Below, piece by piece: positions 45,591 to 56,200 of a DNA stretch of 64,000 nt. The notes under the pieces are model-generated. The model was not told where the DNA came from. It worked only from the letters and a program-made list of their open reading frames with translations, and made no database searches. The stretch is from Hippasteria phrygiana (Eukaryota > Echinodermata > Asteroidea > Valvatida > Goniasteridae), in contig JAZGUH010000400.1 in assembly GCA_037893225.1 (NCBI GenBank), positions 186,001-250,000 on the forward strand, given 5' to 3'. Both the position numbers and the translations under genes were made by a program. The stretch's first letter is position 1. Each line of letters opens with the position of its first letter.

Positions 45591-46097
45591 GAGCAAGTTC
45601 GGTTGGGCGACTAGAGTGACTAGACTTAACCTTTATAGTCAATCTAGATGTCACCCGAACGCTGCGTGGTTTGACTAGCTAGTCCAACTGGATCAACCTA
45701 GCTCCGGACCATGGTTTCTCTAGTCACTCAAGAGTTAGGTCACGGTTTCAAGATGGAGGATAGATAAACTGGGCAAGTTTTGCAAACGTTTACGATAAAT
45801 TGTTAGTTTTGTCCAATGATATACATTTTTTGCAATCAGATAATGAATTATATTTATTGCACTTAAGTTAAGTAGAGAAAATAAAAGAAATAAATAATAG
45901 AAAATAAAAATAACGTACCAACATTTGCTTCGTTAACAATTAGCAGACGACAATCTTTACAGTTTGTTGTTGCTACACAAACTAGATTTGACGTAGTTGA
46001 TCGACTAGATGCGTTCGAGTGAAAACAGACCACGCATGCGTGATATAAATTGCAAAATTGACAAAAGAGACTAGATTAGCAGCACCCGAACTTGCTC
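45591..46097. mobile_element. DNA element with GAGCAAGTTCGG ends
   Basis: GAGCAAGTTCGGTTGGGCG at the left; CACCCGAACTTGCTC at the right. Inner repeats of CTAGAGTGACTAGAC type. Confidence 0.65.
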
Positions 46098-46639
46098 TTT
46101 GCCGCGGCAAATGCTCGGGGCCAAACTTCACGTACTGCGGGTAAGCAGAACATTTTGCCAAGTCGGCTGGAAACCAGTGACAAGCAATAGACCTCATTGG
46201 ACGTTTTGGCCGGTAACCTGTTTTGTGCTAAGCAAAGTTTTTACGCTCGTGGCAAATCTGTCTGCACGGCAAATTTCTAAAATTCGGCCCAGCTTATGCA
46301 ATGAAGTTTTCTTTTACTGTCAAGCGAGTAGCGAAAAGTGAGGAGCGGGGAAAAAAAAGGTATGCGAGAACTACTTCCTACGATTATCAGCAGTCATTTC
46401 ACCAAATATCTCGACTCCGCTTGGTTTGCAGAGCTGGAAGGTTGACGCATCAGAATACACACGAGAAGAAGGAATTGATGGTTAACAATCAACACGTATT
46501 CTGGGTTTATAGGTGAAGAATTTTGTCTTCTTCTGTTATTAAAATTCAGAGCTAAACATTTTATGAATGAGTTTATGTTAAGCAATGCAGTCTTGAGATT
46601 TATTTTATCCCCACTCGTTTTCAGTATTAAAGTTTACCA

Positions 46640-46740
46640 TAAGGGGTGGTGGGGGCTGGCAACCTAAAATGTGGCCAACCCCACCACCTCTGTCGTAGCC
46701 CTTTACCTAGAGTGGCTTTTAGCCTTGTATTGGGGAAACT
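46640..46740 (+). repeat. SINE-like S5, 3' part
   Basis: AAGGGGTGGTGGGGGCTGGC ... TAGAGTGGCTTTTAGCCTTG. Confidence 0.65.
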
Positions 46741-48385
46741 TCCACCAACAAAAACACCTAAATAGTAACCACCGACTACATCACTGATTACCATATTTAA
46801 ATATGGTATATATTACACTACAGCTGCATGTTGTAACTGAATGTTGCTGCGTACTCACCGGAATCAATGGGCCTACAAAGAAATGATGTCAGTGTGTTTA
46901 CTTCACAGCATTTGTACAGTGCACTGTGGTATCATGGCGCTCATACAAGTTGGGACCATGTCAATTTCTGCCTGTATTTTTTGCCACAAACACCAAGACT
47001 GAATTCACAAGGAAACAACCATAGTTTCCTTTTGGTTCTTAACACAAAGTAAAAATAATTCTCAAAATAAGCATCTCCGTACAAAGTACATTTTGTCGGA
47101 GAAACTTTATACTACGACGTGGTAATCTTTCCGCATGTCCCCACTTGGCCAACGTAGTTATCACGGTGCGACGTCATTTCTTCGTGGGTCCATTAAATGA
47201 AGATATACCGTTAGTGCTGTTTTCAAATTTCACCACCAAAAATAGATACACTTTTAAAAAATTGCTATTTTTCTAGCAAAAAGAATAGTTGTTCACTTTT
47301 TAATGACACATTGAACAAATCCGCCCAGTTATCGAATAATTATTTGCATATCAACAATAATTCAGTTCCCGCATGGTGTATCTTTTTGTGCATTAAGAGG
47401 CATGAAAACAACCAAGGTATAGTCCTATTTAGGATTGTTGTCAGAATTGTTTTTTTATAATTTGTTGTAGAGCACGGACAGTTTGTCTTCATGTGTCTCT
47501 GTTTTTAACACATTTTTAATAAGCCAACACTTTAAAAAAGAAACTTGAAGGTTCTTATTTTGTTATGGTAGTACGAAGTTAAATGAGCGTAAGCAACCAG
47601 TGTGCATTAATTTTAATATACTTGTAATAATTCTTTCTTGCGTTCAGTATTTCTTTTTACTGTCATTTGGACAACAAATTCCGGTCAAACTGTTTACACA
47701 GCAAGTATGCATATCTTTTAGCCCTTTATAGAAGAGGCTTTTTTCTTTGAACTTTGATGAGGTTTTTACTGCAAATTGTGAGAGATTTTATTTAGAAAGT
47801 CATTACTCAAAATATATTTGTCAAAAACGGGAGGGTCCAGGGTGAATATATTTAAAGCTTAAGCTATTACAGGCTGAACCAGTGTATTTGGGCTTTCTTA
47901 AACTGCACCTGAGAAATGGTTTCTCATTCTTTTAAATACCCAAGACAGTCTTTAATGCTGGGTGTGGTTTTGAGGTTTAATGTAAGATATTGTATGTATA
48001 TATTGCACTTGTGTGAAACGGTGTTAAACTGGCAATCTGTCATTTCCATTACTAGTTGTATTGATACACAGATTTTATGATTTCACGGTTGCAAGTTTAC
48101 AAGTTATATAAAATATAATACAAATGGAAATTGTGTTGATTGCTACATTAATTGACCTTTTAAAAAATGAGTGAAGAGGAGGGGTAGTTCTTAATGTGAA
48201 TATTATACTTAATTCATTCTAAAGCATGCATTTTTTTTTGCCGTGTGACTTTCGAGCAATATATTCCATTTTGGAAAAAGAAAGCACCTTGAACTATTTG
48301 AGAAGTTTTAAAAAGGTTTTTATCCTGGCCTAGTTTGGCCTGGTTTTTATCGGGCCATAGTTGTTGACATAGGATCTGAATTTAT
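46741..48385. other. Low-repeat AT-rich stretch, possible prominin 3' UTR territory
   Basis: Few recognised repeats compared with its surroundings. Prominin 3' UTR sequence could lie here, because the last coding exon has a donor, but no acceptor or polyA site could be fixed by eye. Confidence 0.3.
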
Positions 48386-48589
48386 CAGGGATGTAGTCGA
48401 GTCCATCACAAGTCCCTGCAAGTCCATCGCAAGCACTCCAGTCCTAATTCCAATCACAAGCTATTCAAATGAGCTTTGACAAAGGCATTCTATTGTCCAG
48501 TTACTTGTGACGGGCTTTATGAAAGGACTTGTGACTGGACTTGCGAAAGGACTTGTGAAAGGACTTGCGGGGACTCGAATACAGCTCTG
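48386..48589. mobile_element. hAT-like MITE, perfect 8-bp target duplication
   Basis: CAGGGATGTAGTCGAGTCC ... GGACTCGAATACAGCTCTG. GAATTTAT lies exactly at 48378-48385 and 48590-48597. Confidence 0.9.
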
Positions 48590-48764
48590 GAATTTATAGT
48601 AGTTTTAGTTTAAATTGAATATTGAATGTTTGTGAATTTCGTCTGCACATGCCATCAATTAAGTTGCATTGATTGTGTTTCCATTACAAGTAAGACCCCT
48701 GCACGCATATTATATGACAGTTGAAAATTAAGCTTATGGTATTTCCTGAAAATACAGGCAGTAT

Positions 48765-48855
48765 CACTATGAACATCTAACAAAAGAAAACCCATGCAGT
48801 CCTTTGTTTGTAACAAAGGACTGCGTGGGTTTTCTTTTGTTAGATGTTTATAGTG
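48765..48855. repeat. 44-bp-arm hairpin, 3-nt loop
   Basis: CACTATGAACATCTAACAAA ... TTTGTTAGATGTTTATAGTG. Only two mismatches over the arms (48765-48808 / 48812-48855). Confidence 0.9.
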
Positions 48856-49057
48856 TATTGTGTGTGGCTGTAGCTCATTCCTAGCACTGCTGACCACTTG
48901 TTGAAACTCGGTTTGTGACCTGTGCACACTATACAAAAAAATTGAACCCCAAAATATCTTGAAATTGAATTTGGTTTTAAAATTTTGGGATTATAGAATA
49001 AGTCTTTTCAAATGCAAAAATGTTAAAATCTCAATTTTTCAGTGAAACATTTATGTT

Positions 49058-49108
49058 TCTGTTTGTAACTCTGAAAGCAATACTATTGCTTTCCGAGTTA
49101 CAAACAGA
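49058..49108. repeat. 24-bp-arm hairpin
   Basis: TCTGTTTGTAACTCTGAAAG ... CTTTCCGAGTTACAAACAGA with one mismatch and a 3-nt loop. Confidence 0.85.
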
Positions 49109-49360
49109 TACTCTTGAATAGTACGACTCTGCTCATTTTGTGCTGTCGGGTTACATATGTACAAATGTAATGTACATGTGTACACACACGGTTGTATGCA
49201 TACGGTGTGGATGGAGGGGACTTCACATTGTACTTCTTTCATTGGTTTTGTACACGTTTTCCAACCGAGGTTTGCCTTCCAATGGAGGACACCATTTTTC
49301 TCTTACACAATTTGTATTTGTTAACTGGCCTCGACTCTTCCACAAGTTACATTTATTATT

Positions 49361-49550
49361 CAGTGATGTAGTCGAAACCATCACAAGACCCTGCAAGACC
49401 AGCACAAGACCTTCACAAGTCCAACACAAGACCTTCAGTCTTAATTCAAATCTCAAGCTATTCAAATGAATTGTAATAAAAGCATTCCTTTGTCATGGTT
49501 TATGCCTGTTACTTGTGCCTGGTCTTGTGATGGTCTCGACTACATCACTG
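49361..49550. mobile_element. hAT-like MITE
   Basis: CAGTGATGTAGTCGAAACC ... GGTCTCGACTACATCACTG. Flanks TTATTATT / TTATAAAT agree at 6 of 8. Confidence 0.8.
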
Positions 49551-49599
49551 TTATAAATGTTTAATTGTAAAATTAATGACTGTAATTCGTCACATCCTT

Positions 49600-49850
49600 T
49601 CATTGTTGTTCCAAAGGCTAGTACTGTGAGATACTCTTCAAGTTTTTTTTTGTCACATACTGCCTCTCTTTGGCACTTCTTTTTATCCATAACCTGCTTC
49701 CCTTCCACCTATAATCTTTCACAATTCAAACGAAATGTGAATAGATACCTTATCCCTGTGATTTTTCTTTTCTTGTCTTTTGTAGCCCACACCCCCAGTG
49801 GCCTTTTGGCCTAGTGTTGGACCCATAGGAAAAAAGCACCCCCCCCCCCC
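49600..49850 (+). mobile_element. LINE 3' end
   Basis: Reads PSTYNLSQFKRNVNRYLIPV, then TTTGTAGCCCACACCCCCAG and GTGGCCTTTTGGCC, C-run and A-run. Its tail also resembles the S2 SINE tail. Confidence 0.65.
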
Positions 49851-52611
49851 CCAAAAAAAAAATCAAAAAAGAAAATCACCATGCTGTGCCTGAGTAAATT
49901 TCTAGGTAAATGCTGTACAATTGAAGGAGAAATTGTAAATAACTATGAAAGAAATTAGATTGGATCGCATGTTTGAACGTGAATTGTAGATATAGTTTAT
50001 ATATCGAAAGTAGTTACATACAGACATTCAAGGGATATGCTGTTGTTTTAGTGTTTATTTTCTTGGTAATGAAACCAAGGATTCCTCAAAAGTGCATATC
50101 GCACTGGAACTCGCAAGCCTGAAGAAACTTGTGAAGAGAAGACAAAGAAATGTTCAGTTTTAGAGGTTTGGAGGGAAAAACCCAAAATAATATTCTGGGG
50201 GAAACCCACGGAATCAGGCAGGGACTACCACTATGCCATCCTGACTCGCCAACAAATGTTTAAAAAAAATGACTTTGTGTAAGTAATTCTTATGACTTAA
50301 TAAATCTCGTATTTATGAGTTGGAGTGTCTCTTAATACTTACACAGGATGGGATTTTTCTTGACGAGGTTCCTTTAACGCTTCATACACAGCATCTTCAT
50401 GAGTGGGTTTAAGTAGCCCCGATTTCACATGAAATAGTTCAAAAAGTGGTGTTAGAAAATGGTTACATTCCATACATGAATGTGATTTTGGTAGGAGTTT
50501 CTGAAGGCTGTTTTTAGTATCATTTTTTAGCAGATTGTCATTGAGAATATTGTCAAAAAAAAGGCTGTTGAACCAATTTGTTTTTGTTTACTACTGTACT
50601 TGAAAATATTATATTTTTGTGCAAGGAGTAAAATGTTGTCGAATGTTCCGTGGTAGCGGCATTTATTTTGTTTTTGTAGGGGGAGCTCGTTGCACTGTTA
50701 TAGGAAAAATTAACATTCTTTTATTTTTCTACATAAAGAAATATTGTTGCGTTTGAAACTGTATTACAGAGTTTGTTTGAATCTTGCTAAATTGACTTTT
50801 CATGAGGTAGCTATGTGCCTGGGTACATGTCCACTGTGAAAGTAAGACTGCCTAAGTTGTTGCAAACATATTAGAAAACATTGGCGAATCCAGACATGGA
50901 AAAAGTAGGGGGGGGGGGAAATCAATCTAGTTTTCTGCATTTATAATATGCAATACACTGTCACCTTTATCACAAAGGGATATGAAGACTTCAGGTGCAA
51001 AAGCCACTTCCCAGAAAAATGAGATACACGATATCAAGTAAAAGCCCTTTCACTTAATATCGTTCTCTTTCTGGGAAGTGGCATTTTGCGTTGATATTGA
51101 TCAATGAGAAGGAAATGTCTCTGGACACTGCCCATTCGTGAAAACAGTGATTATATCCACCAACATGGTGGGCTCAAGCTATTACAATATTATTACCCCT
51201 GCTCATCAGGCCCTTGAATCGTCCCTTCGACCCTCTAAACTCCAAGGAAGTAGTGTTAACTTCCAGGTCACAAATACCTGGGACTCTATGAAGCAGAACA
51301 TGTTAAACACGGGTTCAGCACATGTAATACTTGTAACTTTATTTAAGACGTCATGTTTGCTGCATGTAAAAATATATTAAAAATAGCTTTTCACATAGTA
51401 CATAATATGATTTTCACAGCCTATAGTATACATTCATATAAGTACTTTATAATACTACGGGAAAAATTGGCCTGGGATATTTTAGCCAAAACTTTAAAAG
51501 TAATGCACAGAATTATAAGTGTAAATGTTGGTTAAATGAAAGACACAAATCTTGAACACGAGCAAAAAAAAACACCCAAAAACACTAATGTGGGACATCA
51601 TTACATACAATGTTAAAAGTTTCCACACAAGAATGCATGTCTATCTTAAATGTTCCAGTTCATGTAATCACTTTTGAATACAGCCATGGCACACAAAGAT
51701 ATATGTGTATCCTGTGCAGTCATTGTTGAAATTTCAAAAAAACGAAATATGAAATCCTATTTAAATGATTAGTGGGTAAAACTATAGTACCTTTATCACG
51801 GACAAAAGTGATTCTATTATTACCCCTGTTTAATAGGAAAATAATCCTTCCTGAAATCTTGCCACTTTCCATAAGGAACAATCTAATGCTCTCTTGGTTT
51901 GTACATGTAAGAATAATCTGAAGTTGGAACAAATTGCAGCAAACTATCTTGCCCATGGACACAATCACCATCCCCAGTAAGGAAACAAAATATGAATTTT
52001 CTTTGACAGTTTGAGATGAACGTTTTTAAAATAAATTTCACTGGTAAACTCAGGGAAACATTCAGAATTCTTTACTGGATGACAGCTCTAACTCCACGCT
52101 TACTGATCAATAAAGTTTTTTGTTTGGGCAAATTACGTGACAAAGTTACCCGTTTCCCCATTAACTTGTGCACCAAAGCAAGCAAACTTGGCTTTTACAG
52201 TACGGTAATCTTTAAGTACATCTGAATGCTACACCTTGTATCACGCTTAAACGTTCAAGTGTTAAAACTAAATTTACAAAATTATATAAAAATTCTATGG
52301 ACCAAATGACCAAATGCAATCACACAGAGAAAATACTACATTCACAAAAAATATGACAATATAAATATTTCCGAAGAAGTTTTTACAACCACCATACTTA
52401 CACATGTACATAAAATATAAAAAGACCTGAATGAACGACAAAACCTGGATTTCTAACACCAGATTCGTCCTACCGATGTGGCAAATTACCCAAAGGATTT
52501 AAAGACAAAGGATTTGACATTTGAAAGTCCTACTTTTCAAGTGTTGCATGTTGAATATGCTTTAAGCCTGTACAGAAGTCTAGGTCTACGGTAACTTTTG
52601 ACATTCAGATC
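49851..52611. other. Intergenic DNA; one hairpin and one S4 fragment
   Basis: About 50996-51090 is an inverted repeat (GCCACTTCCCAGAAA ... TTTCTGGGAAGTGGC). About 51185-51235 carries an S4 piece (TATTACCCCTGCTCATCAGG). The rest is AT-rich with short meaningless frames. Confidence 0.5.
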
Positions 52612-52930
52612 CAGTAATGCAAATGTTCCACCATGATCATAGTGCTCAAGGCGCTACATTATTACCCCTGCTCATCAGGCCTATTAATCATTTCTAAAAA
52701 GAAAAACCTTAGCTCCATGAGTACACAGCCCGGGCTGTAAGTTTAGCGCACACAAATCTAATCAAACCTAACGACCACTGCCCTCACAGATACCCATTTA
52801 TTCCTGGGTGGAGAGAAGCAACTTGTGACAAAGTGTCTTGCTTAAGGACACAAACACCATGACCCCTGCTGAACTCGAACCCACAATCTGTAGTATCACC
52901 ATTATCTTGAGTCCGGTACACGAGACCATT
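52612..52930 (-). repeat. SINE S4
   Basis: CCACCATGATCATAGTGCTC ... ACTCGAACCCACAATCTG ... reversed tRNA-like head ending near 52930. Confidence 0.75.
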
Positions 52931-52938
52931 TTTTTTTT

Positions 52939-52944
52939 TTTATT
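52939..52944 (-). terminator. Possible polyadenylation signal of the P450 gene
   Basis: An AATAAA on the - strand about 175 nt after the P450 stop, directly followed by an A-run. It is the first such hexamer after the stop. The A-run could instead be an SINE remnant, because a SINE copy ends nearby. Confidence 0.35.
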
Positions 52945-53116
52945 AAAAAAATTAATGAATTTCTACACTGTATCAGTGTGGTGCTCATTTCAGAAGATCT
53001 GCCCTTTTGAATTAATGAAAATTGCATCGATCTGCATACTCTCAGTTTTGAAAGCGAGGCTCCCAGTGCATGCAAAGTTAACAACTTACGGCGCATGAAT
53101 TGACTTGGAGGATTGG

Positions 53117-53278
53117 TCAGCAGGCTTCACTACCGCTGGGCTCCGTCGATGGAATCCTTCGTCTGAAGGAGGCTACCGGTATCTCCTTGGGTCTGAAGAC
53201 AGGCAACCACTTGTAAGACAGCTCTTGGCCAGCCGGGATGATCCAGTCATAGTGGTCCACCAGATACTTGCACACGGT
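53117..53278 (-). CDS. P450 last coding exon
   Basis: Acceptor CAATTCCGGCAG after a T-rich tract. It encodes TVCKYLVDHYDWIIPAGQEL ... LPVFRPKEIPVASFRRR and ends at TGA (53119-53117). The (L-helix) + W.(L/I) + P..RP + FRRR order is typical of a P450 C-terminus. Confidence 0.92.
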   Translation of the reverse strand, partial: TVCKYLVDHYDWIIPAGQELSYKWLPVFRPKEIPVASFRRRIPSTEPSGSEAC

Positions 53279-56200
53279 CTGCCGGAATTGAGACAAGTAG
53301 AAAAACACATTATTTTCCATTCATAAATGCCTTTTCTGTTCATAAATTTACCAGTTTCACTATTCCTTCTGGCCGATTAAAGGTAATATACAACATTTGC
53401 AAACATCAGAAAACCAAACTACTGAATTATTATGAAATACCTTACTTGACTGTAAGTAAATAATAGTCTCAAACATCCTGTGAGACTATTAATATTGTTT
53501 AGGACAAAAAAGTAGGAAAAAAATAGAAATTTGAAGGAAAACGTAGGACAAGTAGGAGCAAGGTCCAAAAAATAGGAAAAAGTAGGAAAAGTAGGAATAC
53601 TTGCAAGCCTGACCTACCTGAACGCTAGTCTTCATGAGTGCAGTACCCACGCAGGACCGAGCCCCTCCCCCGTAAGTGAAGAGTACACTGCTGCTGCTGC
53701 CAGCTCCCCTGTGACAAACGATAAAAGACGAAAGCCATCGTCCAAAAATGTGAGAGTACATGTTGCATGTGTCGTGCCATTCACATCAAATTTGAGTTTT
53801 CAGCCTTCACTTCTTAAATTCTCAAATTTGGGAAACATTCTCCAACAGATAACTAGATCTTTCTGATCTTGTTTTGTCCTGTGACTCAAAATTCAGTGCG
53901 ACAGTGCATCTATCAGTCCAAGTGGTACATGCAAGGATTAATTTAGACCCTTTTTCACCTGTGTGACCGGACAGTACTACATCATGTGTGGACCACATTG
54001 GAGTGATCACATTTTATACAACGCCTGAATAAATCCCCGCCATCCGATTGTTGGATCGTCGATCACGTGCATTGACTTATTCGTCCCATCACACGACGCG
54101 AACCCGCACCGCCAAAAAAAGTTCTATCACATGGTTCTATCAAACGCGTATACCGTTTGATAGAACCATGTGATAGAACTTCCCCGCTGCCACAACACAG
54201 CTGTCATTGGACTGGTTCCTTCGGACTTCAAATGTATATTATATACATATGGGGACCCGGAACCAGTCTAGGCTGTCATTCACACAAAATGGCGGACGGT
54301 GTTTCCGAACCGCGGTTCGTTTTCCTAACAGACGACGAAATATTGGAACTCGTAGGCGATGCTGACGCTGCTAACACAAAGAGACAAATGAAATATGCAG
54401 TCAAACGATTAGAGGAATTTGCAAGACACGCAGGATCAACAATTAAAGCTTTAACTGATTCGGAACTGGACCACTTTTTGTCGCGGTTTTATGCGGGACT
54501 GAGAAGGTAAACGGCACGTTGTACACCAAGAAACCCATGCATGCAATCTGTCGGATTTATTCAGGCATTGTATAAAACAAATAATGAATGTTTCACATTC
54601 GTGCAATGGTAAGAATAATTCCATAAGGCGACAGATTGAATGTTCTATTCCACGAGGCGAACCATCGCACTCATAAACATTCATTATTTGTATAATATTG
54701 TACAGTGTCAAGGCAGGATAATCCCTAAGCAACTTGGAGTGGCAACCATTTGTCAACCGCTCGTCGATTTTCCATAGTAACCCATGCATGAAATACATGT
54801 TGGGTACCAGGAAATATCAACCAGTGGTCGAGGAATAGGTGCCGCTCGAACTTGCTTCATTTGGCACTTGACCGGTTTATTTGAATAAGCACTGAATTAC
54901 CATCACTACACTAGGCCGTCCAATATGGACGTCACATGAAAAGGGCGTATTGTCTTACCTCTCCGCCCATCTTTCTGGTTTAAATGCCTCCGGATGAGAG
55001 AAGACTGTAGGGTCTCTGTGTGCAGCGTGAGTGATGTACACAACGGCATGGCCCTTGGGAATCTTATAACCATCGATCACGCATTCCTTAAGGAGAAGTA
55101 GCACGAACAAAATCAGAAATTGTTCAATTATCTCAGAAGATCGCAACTGAACTATCAGATGTGCATGAGAAACTCCGAGTACCCATCACTTACCTGATCT
55201 CACCCTCTGGACTAAAAAACAGAAATCAAACCCACTCATGCAACATTTACAGACATTTACAGACATCGTGAATTATCATGAAATATCTTACTTGACTCTA
55301 AGTAAATAATAGTCTCAAGCATCCTGTGAAATCATGGCACCCTGGTGTGCTGTCGTTTTCAAGAAAAGTGGAGTTTTTGCATCAATTACCAGCGATGGGA
55401 AAACAATTGGAAAAAACTGTTCCCCAACCTGATAATTCCCCGACGTCTATAAATTGCTCAGTTTTTGTCTGAAGTAGGATCAGGGAACCAGACTACAAGA
55501 ACAGCTTTTTTTCTCTCTGTTTTTCCAGCATCTATGCACACAAAACTTTAAACAGGTCAGTGTTACATTATTTGCTATAAAATACTAACTAATACTAAAT
55601 CCATTCATTTCTGAAAATTACAGCAAAAGCAAATGTTGTATACTACATTAAAACCTTACCCAGTTTTGCCAAACCAGCTGAATAAGTGTCTCACCTTAAG
55701 CACAAGCCTTCTGCCGCCTAGTAGAGGTGGCCAGAGTCTCTCGACCTCCAGGAGAATATTACAGAGGCAGTCAGCATCGGCACTCGCTTGCCTCCTCAAG
55801 ACTTTCTACAAGATTGAAAGAGACATTGAAATGATTATTAGGGATCACTTTATAAAAGTTTGAAAGCAGCACCAAGTAACGCTGTTTTTGTGTGTGTGGT
55901 GCCAACCTGACACCCCAATGTATTTGCAGTATTCCACTTACTTTGTTTGGCCCTCCCGTGGCCAGGAGAAATGACGTCAGCATGGATGCCAGAGCTTTAG
56001 GCACCAGAGCCGACGTGAAGAGTAGCGTGTGCTGTTCGATTTCTGCCATCGACTGGAATCCGGCCTCGGTCATTTGCTGCAAGAGGGAGCCCTCTTGGAT
56101 GTGCCCCAGCCTGTCCCTGATGATCTGCAGGAGTTTATCCTAGAGACGTGGAAAGAAATTTTTTTTTTGAAATTAGTTGGTTTCAACTATTAATAGTTGG

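Noticed and set aside
54451..54798. 115-codon - strand frame in the P450 intron
   Set aside because: Runs through the inverted repeat at 54577-54691 and over the Crypton-like exon; no recognisable domain.
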